A stretch of DNA of 64,000 nucleotides from positions 1 to 64,000 of the forward strand of contig NZ_AQHN01000062.1 in NCBI RefSeq assembly GCF_000359745.1, given 5' to 3'. A program made the translations under genes and the position numbers. The notes below the pieces were generated by a model. The model was not told where the DNA came from. It was given only the letters and a program-made list of their open reading frames with translations, and ran no database searches. How positions within the stretch are numbered: position 1 is the first letter of the stretch; each line of letters opens with the position of its first letter. Below, piece after piece: positions 37,762 through 46,707 of the stretch. The stretch is from Rhizobium freirei PRF 81. GTDB lineage: Bacteria; Pseudomonadota; Alphaproteobacteria; Rhizobiales; Rhizobiaceae.

Positions 37762-38213
37762 CACCGATGAAAAGCAGTGTGGGCGATTCTCGTCAACGAA
37801 GAGAAGGCAATCATCCTAGAGCCTAGAGCCCTACCCTCCGCCGCCGATCCAGTGCTGTGTTGCGGCGGGGCGTTGGACGCATTCGACGTCATCCGCCGTT
37901 TGCCGATCGTGATCGGCTGGCAGGGCTGTCGGCCGAAGAGGACGTCGTCCCCATCTTTGGGGTCCGGTCGAACGTGCCGACGATCCCAATCACGGCGTGC
38001 CTGACGACGACGAGGCGGGATTGCGCGCCGACCGCCCGCATTAGCCGGATACGGCCGCAAAAAACCCGAACTCGCGCAGCCATCGCGATCCGGCTGATGC
38101 GATCCGAACCGCCGTTGGCCAATTAGCGCTGGCGGCATGATTCCCATTACAAAAATGCCCGCCGCGAGACCGGCGGCGGGCATCTGCTCTTCGGCTCGGA
38201 GAGAGTTTGAGCC
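37762..38213. other. Intergenic region between the SerA-like and arabinoside loci
   Basis: About 450 bp between converging genes. Apart from the strong terminator at 38150-38183 I see no supported gene. Small frames on both strands have no recognisable family features. Confidence 0.45.
38150..38183 (-). terminator. Rho-independent terminator of the GH51-linked ABC operon
   Basis: Read on the minus strand, ATGCCCGCCGC and GCGGCGGGCAT form a perfect 11-bp stem with a 7-base loop, directly followed by TTTTG. It lies 31 bp after the stop of the binding-protein gene (38214). Confidence 0.85.
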
Positions 38214-39539
38214 TTAGATATTGGCAAGCAATTCGTTGATGCGGGACTCCATGTCCGCAAGCGCTGCGTCGACGCCCTTTTGACCGGTGATCGCGGCACT
38301 CATTTCCTGACCGATAATGTCCTGAATCGCGAACTGGCGCTGGACGGTCGATGGCAGCGGCGTGCCGAGAAGAGCGATCGCCGAGATCGTGTCGCGATGT
38401 GGCAGGGTCTTGAACTCGGCCGAGCCGAGGACGACCTTGACCGCCGGCAAATGGCCGGTGCGCGACCAGTCGAAGTCGTTATCGTGGAAGAACTTCAGGA
38501 ACTTGCCGATGGCGGCAGTCTCCTCCGGCGAGCGATCCTTCTGGGAAACGGCCCAGCTGTGACCGTCGGCATATTGCGCCTTCTTGCCGGCAAAAAGCTG
38601 AGGATAGGGATAAACGGCATAGCCGCCCTTGTTGAGCGCCGTGCCTGCTTTTTGCGACGACGCAGTATAGTCGCCGATAACCCAGGTTCCGTTCAGATGC
38701 ACACCACCCTCGCCACTCAAGAAGGCGTTGATGCTGGCGGCATAATCGAGGTCTTTGGTGGTATCTCCCTCGTCATAGATCGCCTTGTACATCTCAAGAA
38801 CCTTCCTGGCTTCGGGCGTATTCAGCCTGACCTTCTTCGGATTGGCGAAGAAGTCTGCGTCCTGCTGGAACAGGTAGGTGTAGAGATTGCGGGTATAGAG
38901 GGCGGCCTCGTTGGCGAGATTCTGCACGAAATAGGGTTTGCCTGTCTTTTCCTTGAATTGCTTTGCTTGCGCCAGAAGCTCATCCGGACTGGTTGGAAGC
39001 TTCGGCGTGCCGTCGGTGTTGACGAGACCGGCCTGTTTGAAGAGATCCATGTTGATGTGGTAGAGCATGGTCCAGTTGTCGATCGGCAGGCCATAGATCT
39101 TGCCGTCCTTCGTCACCCCGCCAAGGCTGGCGTTGGTGAAGTCCGAAGGCGCGACGCCAACCGATTTCAGGACGTCATCCAGCGGCATGATCAGGCCCTT
39201 GGACTGATAGTCTGCAAGCACGGATTGATGGATGGTGACGATATCGGGCGGATCGCCGGCTGCGAACTGTGCCGTCAGCTGGTCGTAACCCGGCCACTCG
39301 ACCGTGGTCACGGCGACGTGGATATCAGGATTGTCGGCATTGAACTTATTAATCAGCGAGGTGATGATCCCGCACTCTCCGACAGCCTTGCTGACGTCGG
39401 TGTTGGTGCCGAAATCCGCGTCACAGGCGCCGAAGAAGCGCTGGACGGTGAGTTCGGTTGCGGCAAAGGCCGGCGAAACGCCGACGAGGGCGATGACCGA
39501 TGCCGCCGCCAGCATGTATTTCCTCAAAGCATGCGTCAT
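38214..39539 (-). CDS. Sugar ABC substrate-binding protein (GH51-linked locus)
   Basis: A 441-residue periplasmic protein with a signal peptide (MLAAASVIALVGVSPAFA). Family-1 binding-protein features include INKFNADNPDIHVAVTTVEW, GLPIDNWTMLYHIN and GGVHLNGTWVIGDY. It is the last gene of the operon ATPase-permease-permease-binding protein and is followed by a strong terminator. The likely ligand is an arabinose-containing oligosaccharide, inferred from the adjacent GH51 gene. Confidence 0.93.
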   Translation of the reverse strand: MTHALRKYMLAAASVIALVGVSPAFAATELTVQRFFGACDADFGTNTDVSKAVGECGIITSLINKFNADNPDIHVAVTTVEWPGYDQLTAQFAAGDPPDIVTIHQSVLADYQSKGLIMPLDDVLKSVGVAPSDFTNASLGGVTKDGKIYGLPIDNWTMLYHINMDLFKQAGLVNTDGTPKLPTSPDELLAQAKQFKEKTGKPYFVQNLANEAALYTRNLYTYLFQQDADFFANPKKVRLNTPEARKVLEMYKAIYDEGDTTKDLDYAASINAFLSGEGGVHLNGTWVIGDYTASSQKAGTALNKGGYAVYPYPQLFAGKKAQYADGHSWAVSQKDRSPEETAAIGKFLKFFHDNDFDWSRTGHLPAVKVVLGSAEFKTLPHRDTISAIALLGTPLPSTVQRQFAIQDIIGQEMSAAITGQKGVDAALADMESRINELLANI

Positions 39540-39584
39540 TCCAACTCCTCCTCTTGAGTTCTTCGACTCCTGGCTTCAGTCAGG

Positions 39585-39601
39585 CCGCTCTCCCGGAGCG
39601 G
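39585..39601 (-). promoter_or_regulatory. Short stem-loop between permease and binding-protein genes
   Basis: CCGCTC-TCCCG-GAGCGG lies in the 90-bp gap upstream of the binding-protein gene. It may set mRNA stability. No U-tract. Confidence 0.35.
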
Positions 39602-39629
39602 GTTGCGCCGTCGTCGGCGTGCCGGGTCG

Positions 39630-40481
39630 TCAGCGCACGGCGGCGCCGGAGACTGCCGTCACGATGTATTTCTGGAAAAACAGGTAGAGAACGAGGATCG
39701 GCGCACCGGCAAAGACCGCTTGAGACATCAAAAAGCCGAGGCCCTCGGATTGTGCAAAGTTGGTCTGTGTCGAGGCAATGCCGATCGTCAGCGTATACAT
39801 TTCCTTCTTCGTCCCCGAAATCAGCGGCCAGAAGTAATCGTTCCAGGCGCCAAGGAAGGTAAAGATGCCGAGCGTTGCCTGGGCCGGGATCGTCAGAGGC
39901 AGTAGGACAGCCCAGAAGATCTTGAAACGGCTGGCATTGTCGAGCAGCGCCGCTTCGTCGAGCTCCTTCGGGATGGCCCGAAAATACTGCGTCATCAGGA
40001 ACACACCGAAAGGCGCCGACAGACCGGGCAGGATCAGACCATGGTAAGTGTTGTGGAACTTCAGCCAGCTGAACAACTGGTGGCGGGCGATCAGCACGGC
40101 CTGTTCGGGAACCGCGAGACCAAGCAGAACGATGATGAACAGCGCATTGCGGAACGGAAAATTCAGCCGTGCGAAGCCGTAGCCGGCGAGTGAAGACAAG
40201 ACCAGCGTCATGATCGTCAAGCCGCCGGCTACGATCACACTATTGAGGATCCAGCGAAACACCGACGAGGTCGCAAGGATATTGATGTAGTTGTTGATCG
40301 TGTAAGGTGCGCGGAAGACAGCGTTCATATCCGCCATCAATTCCTTGTTGTCCTTGAGCGACAGCCCGATCACCCACAGCACCGGCGCCATCATGACAAG
40401 CGCACAGAGGATGGCAAGGAACAGGATCACCCGATCACCGGTCGAACGGCCGACCATATTGCCCCCGGAAACAGCACTCAT
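39630..40481 (-). CDS. Carbohydrate ABC permease (MalG type, GH51-linked locus)
   Basis: A 283-residue six-helix permease from the ATG at 40481, whose ATGA overlaps the stop of the partner permease. The EAA motif LDEAALLDNASRFKIFWAV and the ending YIVTAVSGAAVR are typical. The frame extends further upstream, but the 4-bp overlap decides the start. Confidence 0.92.
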   Translation of the reverse strand: MSAVSGGNMVGRSTGDRVILFLAILCALVMMAPVLWVIGLSLKDNKELMADMNAVFRAPYTINNYINILATSSVFRWILNSVIVAGGLTIMTLVLSSLAGYGFARLNFPFRNALFIIVLLGLAVPEQAVLIARHQLFSWLKFHNTYHGLILPGLSAPFGVFLMTQYFRAIPKELDEAALLDNASRFKIFWAVLLPLTIPAQATLGIFTFLGAWNDYFWPLISGTKKEMYTLTIGIASTQTNFAQSEGLGFLMSQAVFAGAPILVLYLFFQKYIVTAVSGAAVR

Positions 40482-41413
40482 CCTTCCTCTCCTCTGCGGC
40501 GCGAGATGAAATATTGCGCCATGGCAGCAATCAGGATCAGGACGAACAGAACTTCGGAGGCCGCGGCGCCCAGTCCAAGGTCCCATTTGGTAAAGGCCGC
40601 CTCATAGATGTAGAACACGATCGGTTTGGACACATTGTTCGGCCCCCCGAGCGTCATCAGTTTCGACTGGCCGAACAGCTGGAACTGCAACACGACCTGA
40701 ATGATGAGAACGAGGACGAAGGTGCGCCGGATCGACGGCAGGGTAATGTATCGCAGCGTGCGCCAGCGGCTGGCATTGTCGAGCGCGGCCGCCTCGTAGA
40801 TCTCCGCCGGCACCTGTTGCAGCGCCGAGAGGAAAAGCATCATGGGCAAGCCGATACACCACCATATCGTCGCAATCGCGATACCGATCATCGCAAGCTT
40901 CGGATCGGACAGGAATGCGGGCGAAGTCGCGCCGAACCAGCCGTAGATGGTGGCAAGCAGACCGAAATTGCCGATGAAGACGATGCGCCAGATCAGCGTC
41001 ACGATCGTTACCGACAGGACCGATGACGAGAAGTAGACCGCACGCAGGACGGCCGCCGCCTTCGTCTTCCGGTTCAATGCGAGAGCCAGCATCAGCCCCA
41101 GAATCGCCAGTGCCGGCACCGTCAGGAACGCGAAGTAGAACGTATTCCCAATCGCCTGAATGAAGATCTTGTCACGGAACAAGCGCAGATAGTTGTCGAT
41201 GCCGACGAAGCGCCCCGTGCCGAAGGCATCAGCCTTGTGCAGGCTTAGCCAAATGCCCCAGAACAGGGGTATGACGAGCAGTGAGACGAAGAAAAACAGA
41301 TAGGGAGCGACAAAAAGCGCGTTGCGCCAGAGCGGAGCGTTGATGTTCTGCACCTTTTGCCGTGCGACGGCTCTGGCCGCCGACCGAGCTCCCGACAGCG
41401 TCACGTCAACCAT
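40478..41413 (-). CDS. Sugar ABC permease (MalF type, GH51-linked locus)
   Basis: A 311-residue permease. I choose the ATG at 41413 because GAGGAG precedes it by seven bases; an earlier ATG at 41428 is possible. Six helices and the EAA motif YEAAALDNASRWRTLRYI are present. It overlaps the end of the ATPase gene by 8 bp, so coupled translation is likely. Confidence 0.92.
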   Translation of the reverse strand: MVDVTLSGARSAARAVARQKVQNINAPLWRNALFVAPYLFFFVSLLVIPLFWGIWLSLHKADAFGTGRFVGIDNYLRLFRDKIFIQAIGNTFYFAFLTVPALAILGLMLALALNRKTKAAAVLRAVYFSSSVLSVTIVTLIWRIVFIGNFGLLATIYGWFGATSPAFLSDPKLAMIGIAIATIWWCIGLPMMLFLSALQQVPAEIYEAAALDNASRWRTLRYITLPSIRRTFVLVLIIQVVLQFQLFGQSKLMTLGGPNNVSKPIVFYIYEAAFTKWDLGLGAAASEVLFVLILIAAMAQYFISRRRGEEG

Positions 41414-42506
41414 GCCCCGGCTCCTCATTGTGCCAGGCGCGGCCCTCGGCGTCGAAGAGATGGGTTCGGCTGCCGTCCAATATCAGCCCGACCTCCTCAC
41501 CGATCGCCACACGACTGTTGCCGATGTCTTCGGCCACCACCGTGCTGCCGTCCTTGAGGCGCGTATAAAGAAGCGTGCGGTCGCCGAGCCGCTCGAGCAC
41601 GTCCACCTTACCGGTCGTGATCGGGATGGCGCCGTTTGCAGGCTTCACCGCCTCGGCTCGGATGCCCAGCGAATGCGGACCGCTTTTGACGCCAGAGGCA
41701 CGGATTGCCGTCTGCAACTTCGTGCCATCGGGCAGCGTGGCGCTGATGAAGCCGTTGCGCTCCGACAGGCTCACGTCAAGGAAGTTCATCGTCGGCGACC
41801 CCACGAAGGTGGCGACGAAGCGGCTGGCCGGACGGGAGTAGATCTCCATTGGAGAGCCGATCTGCTCGATCTTGCGGTTGTTCATGACGACGATGCGATC
41901 GGCAAGCGTCATTGCTTCGATCTGGTCGTGCGTCACGAAGATCATCGTCGACTGAACGCGATTGCGCAGCTGAGCAAGCTCGACGCGGGTGCGCACCCGC
42001 AACGCCGCGTCCAGGTTCGACAAGGGCTCGTCGAAAAGGAAGGCTTTCGGCTCCTTGACGATGGCCCGGCCGATCGCGACGCGCTGACGCTGGCCGCCCG
42101 AAAGCTGGCCAGGCTTGCGCTCCAGCAGATGGCCGATCTCCAGCATACGGGCAGCTTCGGCAACACGGGCTGCAATCACGTCTCGCGCAACATTGATATT
42201 GCGCAGGCCGAACGCCATGTTGTCGGCGATTGTCATATGCGGATAAAGAGCATAGCTCTGGAACACCATCGCGATATCGCGCTGGCCGGGTGGCAGCGTG
42301 TCGATGCGCTGGCCGTTGATCGAAATAGCACCCTCGTCGACACTCTCGAGGCCGGCAATCATCCGCAGCAGCGTCGACTTTCCGCAGCCGGAAGGACCGA
42401 GAAACACCATGAATTCATTGGCCTTGATCGACAGGGACAGACCGTCGAGAACGGTCACTGCGCCATAGCGCTTGCTGACATTCTGGATTTCGATATTGGC
42501 CGTCAT
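41406..42506 (-). CDS. Sugar ABC transporter ATPase (UgpC type, GH51-linked locus)
   Basis: A 366-residue ATPase from the ATG at 42506. It has Walker A GPSGCGKST, signature LSGGQRQR, Walker [13 protein letters not shown], switch FVTHDQIEAMTLAD and the C-terminal OB-fold regulatory domain (LGIRAEAVKPANG). It is the first transporter gene after GH51; the 246-bp gap upstream contains the GATATATATC-type dyad. Confidence 0.95.
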   Translation of the reverse strand: MTANIEIQNVSKRYGAVTVLDGLSLSIKANEFMVFLGPSGCGKSTLLRMIAGLESVDEGAISINGQRIDTLPPGQRDIAMVFQSYALYPHMTIADNMAFGLRNINVARDVIAARVAEAARMLEIGHLLERKPGQLSGGQRQRVAIGRAIVKEPKAFLFDEPLSNLDAALRVRTRVELAQLRNRVQSTMIFVTHDQIEAMTLADRIVVMNNRKIEQIGSPMEIYSRPASRFVATFVGSPTMNFLDVSLSERNGFISATLPDGTKLQTAIRASGVKSGPHSLGIRAEAVKPANGAIPITTGKVDVLERLGDRTLLYTRLKDGSTVVAEDIGNSRVAIGEEVGLILDGSRTHLFDAEGRAWHNEEPGHG

Positions 42507-42722
42507 CCGACCACCTCGACAATGGAATCGGAACCCGAAAAGCCGATACGAACATGTGGCTGACATATGCCGACCATGCGGGTATCCGCCGCGAAGAACG
42601 GACACGCATTAATCGGCAATAGCGCCAAAACAGAAGCTTCTGCTTCCATCTCTTCCTCCCAGTGGCACGTCAAGACCGGTGCGCCGACATTAAATCATAC
42701 TATTTCAATGTCAACATATTTC

Positions 42723-42734
42723 CGATATATATCG
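42723..42734. promoter_or_regulatory. Dyad before the GH51-linked transporter genes
   Basis: CGATATATATCG shares its 10-bp core GATATATATC with the palindrome before the GH51 gene (44288-44305). It is a candidate second site for the ArsR-type regulator encoded at 44371. The AT-rich core could also arise by chance. Confidence 0.45.
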
Positions 42735-42752
42735 TAAATGCTGATTTAAATA

Positions 42753-44264
42753 TCAGGACTGCAGGCGGATCATTCGATACGACAATGGCGCGATCTTCAC
42801 GCTGAGCTTGCCATCGGCAACCAGCGAGCCTGTCGCCTTTACCGGCGCGACATTGAAGGGCGCTTCAGCGGTATTGGTGATGGTGAGATCGGAATGCGCG
42901 ATGACCTGATCGTCGACGACCTTCAACGCCCCAAACCCGAGCAGGCTGGCGTCGAGATCAAGCGCTTCAGTTCCGTGACGGTTGACGATGAAGAATGTCA
43001 ATCTTCCCGTATCCGCATCGTGAACGGCGGAGACGTCGAGATACGGCACCTCGCCGAGGTCGTCGGCCTTGTAGGTCGGACTATCGACCATCAGCCGCAG
43101 CGCCGTGCCACGACCGTAGAGCGAAGCGAAGTAATAAGGATAGAAGATCGTCTGGCGCCACGCGGCACCGCCCGGCGTCGTCATGATCGGCGCGATGACA
43201 TTCACCAGCTGCGCGAGGCAGGCGATCTTCACGACATCAGCACGATTGATGAAGGTGTTGAGAATGCAGCCGACCTGCAGCACGTCCTCGAAGTTATAAT
43301 CATCTTCGAGAAGAGCCGGGGCGTGTGGCCAGCCATTGGCGCCGGCAAGCGTTGCCTTGTCGCGCTCCTTCGAATGATACCAGACATTCCACTCGTCAAA
43401 CGAGATATAGACATCCTTGGCCGAACGCTTCTTGGCCTTGATGTAATCGATCACCCCGGCAACCGTCCCGATGTAGGTATCGAGCTCTATGCTGCGTGCT
43501 AGGTAGTTTGCGGTGTTTTTCGCGCGGTTCTCGAAATACATGTGCAGCGAAATATAGTCGACTTCGTTGTAGGTATGGTCGAGCACCGTCGCTTCCCATT
43601 CCGGATAGGTCGGCATGTGGGCATTGGACGATCCGCAGACGACGAGTTCCAATCCATCGTCGAAGGCGCGCATGGCCTTGGCGGTTTCATGTGCCAGGCG
43701 GCCATATTCGTCGGCCGTCTTGTGGCCGATCTGCCAGGGACCGTCCATCTCGTTGCCGAGACACCAGAGCTTGACGTTCCAAGGCTCGGCCCGGCCGTTG
43801 GCGATGCGCTTGTCGCTCCATTCGCTGCCGCCGGGATGATTGACATATTCGAGGAAATTGCGTGCCTCGTCCAAGCCGCGGGAGCCCAGATTGACCGCAA
43901 GCATCATCTCGGTATTGGCGGAAGCGCACCAGTCGGCAAATTCGTGGATGCCGACCTGATTGCTTTCGGAGGTGTGCCAGGCAAGGTCGAGCCGCGTCGG
44001 ACGATTCTCCTTCGGGCCGATCCCATCCTCCCAGTTATAGGCCGAGACGAAATTGCCGCCGGGATAACGCACGATCGGAACGTTGAGCTCCTTGACGAGA
44101 TCGATCACGTCCTTGCGCATACCGTTCTCATCGGCGGTCGCATGCTCAGGTTCGTAGATGCCGGTATAGACTGCACGGCCAAGGTGCTCGATGAACGAGC
44201 CGTAGAGGCGCGGGTCGATGTCCGAGATCGTGTACTTGCTGTGCGCGGTCACCGCAGCCTTCAT
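42753..44264 (-). CDS. Alpha-L-arabinofuranosidase, family GH51
   Basis: A 503-residue intracellular enzyme from the ATG at 44264 (GGAGGATATC upstream). The GH51 features are the start YGSFIEHLGRAVYTGIYEP, the acid/base Glu in WCLGNEMDGPW and the nucleophile Glu in YISFDEWNVWYHS. A C-terminal beta domain is present. It removes terminal alpha-L-arabinofuranose from arabinan or arabinoxylan fragments. There is no signal peptide, so substrates must be imported, presumably by the downstream ABC system. A perfect palindrome lies 24 bp upstream. Confidence 0.95.
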   Translation of the reverse strand: MKAAVTAHSKYTISDIDPRLYGSFIEHLGRAVYTGIYEPEHATADENGMRKDVIDLVKELNVPIVRYPGGNFVSAYNWEDGIGPKENRPTRLDLAWHTSESNQVGIHEFADWCASANTEMMLAVNLGSRGLDEARNFLEYVNHPGGSEWSDKRIANGRAEPWNVKLWCLGNEMDGPWQIGHKTADEYGRLAHETAKAMRAFDDGLELVVCGSSNAHMPTYPEWEATVLDHTYNEVDYISLHMYFENRAKNTANYLARSIELDTYIGTVAGVIDYIKAKKRSAKDVYISFDEWNVWYHSKERDKATLAGANGWPHAPALLEDDYNFEDVLQVGCILNTFINRADVVKIACLAQLVNVIAPIMTTPGGAAWRQTIFYPYYFASLYGRGTALRLMVDSPTYKADDLGEVPYLDVSAVHDADTGRLTFFIVNRHGTEALDLDASLLGFGALKVVDDQVIAHSDLTITNTAEAPFNVAPVKATGSLVADGKLSVKIAPLSYRMIRLQS

Positions 44265-44287
44265 GATATCCTCCACAATATCTCATT

Positions 44288-44305
44288 TTGTGATATATAT
44301 CACAA
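44288..44305. promoter_or_regulatory. Perfect 18-bp palindrome before the GH51 gene (operator)
   Basis: TTGTGATATATATCACAA is a perfect palindrome located between the ArsR-type regulator gene and GH51, close to the GH51 start. It is the likely binding site of the dimeric regulator encoded at 44371. Confidence 0.75.
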
Positions 44306-44370
44306 TTTAAGATGAATAAAGCGGAAGCCTTGGCCGCGGTCAAGGGCAAATCTCAGAAAATCGAATAGGC

Positions 44371-45297
44371 TTAGCGGGTCTTGATACGCAGCAGGATATC
44401 CTGATCGTAATTGCCGAAGCCGCGGCCGAATATGTTGATGCCGCCGGGATGCTTGGCGTCATCACGCACACCGATGCGCAGGCGAATCGAATGGTGTTCG
44501 TTGAGCTTGAGATCGGCCAGCGTCACGTCCGATATGCGCAAGCCATCAACGAATGCACCGTCGTCATTGATACGGAAGCTCTTCAGCTTCCCGTATTGCG
44601 ACCCCTTCAGCTTCCACCAGTCGGGCGTGAAAACCCCGCGTTTGTCGCCAAAATCGCCAGGAGACGTCCAGGTTCCGATATCGACGCCGTTGACCGTCAG
44701 CGTAATGTCGGAGGGCCAGTCGGCACTCGTGCCGGGCACTTCCGAACTCAGCTCCATGACGAACTCGATCTCACGAATATGGGCATTGGTCAGCCGCGCA
44801 TTGTTGGGGAACTGATACTCGACATGGCCGCGCGTGAACCAGATAAGCGCCGTCTTCATCCGGTCCGGATCAAGAAACGTGTTGGGGACATCGAGCAGCC
44901 CGATGATGCCGTCCACCGAACAAAGACCGCAGGGCGCCGTCACATCGAAGCTTGTATAGAGGCCAAGCGGCATTGCCACCTCAATGGCATCCGGTTCAGC
45001 TTCTTTGATTTCATTCTTGAAGACGACAAGAATCTCGTCATAAACGCTGTGGCAGACCTTCTGGTTGCCTTTGCGCGCCTTCTGCGTCTCGGTGCGGATC
45101 AGCCCCGCCTCTTCGAGCATCTGCACATTTGTCGAGACACTCGACTGCGGCAAATCAAGGATTTCAGCGATTTCGTTGACGTTGAGTGCCCCTCTCTCGT
45201 GCAGCAATTTCAGCACCGAGACCCTTGCCGGTGATGCGAGCCCCTTCAGGACGGACATACCCTCTTCGGGGTGGACGACAAGAAAATTGCGGCTCAT
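44371..45297 (-). CDS. ArsR-type winged-helix regulator fused to a beta-rich C-terminal domain
   Basis: A protein of 308 residues (from ATG 45297; a GTG at 45333 is an alternative). Residues about 10-90 form an ArsR winged helix (LKGLASPARVSVLKLLHERG, VNEIAEILDLPQSSVSTNV). The remaining 210 residues are predicted beta-rich, with GHVEYQFPNNARL, ITLTVNGVDIGTWTSPGDFG and SIRLRIGVRDDAKHPGGIN. They look like a jelly-roll or carbohydrate-binding-like sandwich. Metal-binding Cys motifs of classical ArsR/SmtB proteins are not evident in the winged helix. It probably senses an arabinoside and controls GH51 and its transporter. Confidence 0.75.
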   Translation of the reverse strand: MSRNFLVVHPEEGMSVLKGLASPARVSVLKLLHERGALNVNEIAEILDLPQSSVSTNVQMLEEAGLIRTETQKARKGNQKVCHSVYDEILVVFKNEIKEAEPDAIEVAMPLGLYTSFDVTAPCGLCSVDGIIGLLDVPNTFLDPDRMKTALIWFTRGHVEYQFPNNARLTNAHIREIEFVMELSSEVPGTSADWPSDITLTVNGVDIGTWTSPGDFGDKRGVFTPDWWKLKGSQYGKLKSFRINDDGAFVDGLRISDVTLADLKLNEHHSIRLRIGVRDDAKHPGGINIFGRGFGNYDQDILLRIKTR

Positions 45298-45340
45298 GGG
45301 GTTCCGATCGGCGAGATATGAATGCGTATCCACGCTCTAT

Positions 45341-45355
45341 ATCAGCATAACTGAT
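45341..45355. promoter_or_regulatory. Dyad upstream of the ArsR-type gene
   Basis: ATCAG-CATAA-CTGAT lies 44 bp upstream of the chosen start and may serve autoregulation. It does not share the GATATATATC core. Confidence 0.4.
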
Positions 45356-45511
45356 TTAATCAATTGGATCACGCCGCCGGCCCGCCTTTTAGGGAAATGA
45401 ACTCTAGCCGCCGCCTTTGGATCGCCGCCCGGATTGTGGAGTATTCTGTGGCGCTGAATTGCCTCCGCCGATTCCGATAAATCGAGCGAAAAGCCGACGC
45501 ACACCATAGGC

Positions 45512-46663
45512 ATGAACGAGATTGTCGGCGCTTTGCAGCCAGATGCCCACCATATGCTCAAAAATTTTGAGAAAAGCTTTTCTCATCTTGACTCTCGTAT
45601 TGAGAAAAGCTTTTCTCATGTCGAATTAATCGGGAGAGATCATCTGCAAAATCAGCGTACCAGAAGCGGCCGAACGACGATTCACGATGTTGCGGCCGCT
45701 GCGGGCGTGAGCATTTCGACGGCATCGAAGGCGTTGAACAATACCGGACGGATGGCGGGAGAGACCCGCGAGCGGGTCAAGCGGATTGCCGCTGAAATCG
45801 GCTTTCGTCCAAATGCCCTTGCCAAAAGCCTGCTTAGCAACCGCAGTTTCACCATCGGTCTTTTGACCAACGACACATACGGCCGCTTCACGCTTCCGGT
45901 GATGGCCGGGATTACGGAGGCGCTCGCCGATCATGGGGTCTCGGTATTTCTCTGCACCATCGAAGACGATCCGGCGCTTGGAAAGGTTCATGTGGACGCT
46001 ATGCTCGACAAGCACGTCGACGGCATCATCGCTTCGGGAAAAAGGATCGATCGTCGGCTGCCGGTGGATCTTTCCAACCTGCCCGTGCCGGTCGTCTATG
46101 CCTTCACCGAAGGCGCGCCCGACAGCGTGACGTTCTGCGCCGACGATTTTCAGGGCGCGACCCTTGCCGTCAAGCGGCTGATCGGCCTCGGCCGCCGCCG
46201 GATCGCTCATATTACCGGTCCGGAGAGTTTCGTATCCGTGCGCGAACGGAGCCGCGCCTATCGTCGCCTCGTCGGGGACACCTTGCCGGTGCTCTATGGA
46301 GAATGGTCGGAAGCCTGGGGGCATGAGGCGATCGCAAAGCTATGGATGACGCCGGGTCCGAAACCCGATGGCATTTTCTGCGGTAACGACCAGATCGCGC
46401 GGGCGGTCGTCGATGGGCTGCGCGAGCGAGGCGTGCGTGTGCCGGAGGATGTTTCGGTGATCGGCTTCGACAACTGGGAGATTGTCGCTGCCCAGACGCG
46501 TCCGCCGCTGACGACGGTCGACATGAATCTGAAAGCGCTCGGGCGCGAGGCAGGGCTGACGGTCCTGGCGCTTGCCGAGGGACATGCCGTCGAACCGGGC
46601 ATCAGGACGTTACCGTGCGAACTGATTGTTCGGCAGTCGTGCGGAAGAGATTCCAAGCTTTAG
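45512..46663 (+). CDS. LacI-family repressor of the GH127 locus
   Basis: The frame encodes 383 residues. The LacI helix-turn-helix TTIHDVAAAAGVSISTASKA begins only at about residue 55; the sugar-binding periplasmic-like domain follows to the end (SFTIGLLTNDTYGRF, PDGIFCGNDQIARAV, VSVIGFDNWEIV). The first 40 codons contain two copies of an 18-bp palindrome, which yields the artificial peptide repeat EKSFSH. I therefore think translation starts after them, perhaps at a CTG at 45644 that follows GGGAG by seven bases. Operators overlapping the front of the gene suggest autorepression of the whole operon (regulator, binding protein, permeases, GH127, ATPase). Confidence 0.85.
   Translation: MNEIVGALQPDAHHMLKNFEKSFSHLDSRIEKSFSHVELIGRDHLQNQRTRSGRTTIHDVAAAAGVSISTASKALNNTGRMAGETRERVKRIAAEIGFRPNALAKSLLSNRSFTIGLLTNDTYGRFTLPVMAGITEALADHGVSVFLCTIEDDPALGKVHVDAMLDKHVDGIIASGKRIDRRLPVDLSNLPVPVVYAFTEGAPDSVTFCADDFQGATLAVKRLIGLGRRRIAHITGPESFVSVRERSRAYRRLVGDTLPVLYGEWSEAWGHEAIAKLWMTPGPKPDGIFCGNDQIARAVVDGLRERGVRVPEDVSVIGFDNWEIVAAQTRPPLTTVDMNLKALGREAGLTVLALAEGHAVEPGIRTLPCELIVRQSCGRDSKL
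45568..45585. promoter_or_regulatory. LacI operator 1
   Basis: TGAGAAAAGCTTTTCTCA is a perfect 18-bp palindrome with the central CG-like step (GC) typical of LacI-family sites. An identical copy starts 33 bp downstream. Confidence 0.85.
45601..45618. promoter_or_regulatory. LacI operator 2
   Basis: Identical copy of TGAGAAAAGCTTTTCTCA. The 33-bp centre-to-centre spacing is about three helical turns, which would allow cooperative binding on one DNA face. Confidence 0.85.
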
Positions 46664-46707
46664 TGGAAGAAACGAGGCAATGGGAGTTGCCTCAAGGGAG
46701 GAGAAAC

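Noticed and set aside
37755..38183. Minus-strand ORF covering the 37.8-38.2 kb gap
   Set aside because: Includes the terminator stem and has low-complexity Arg/Pro-rich composition; not supported as a gene.
45558..45620. Peptide repeat EKSFSH/EKSFSH as a possible protein motif
   Set aside because: Fully explained by two identical DNA palindromes that are LacI operators.
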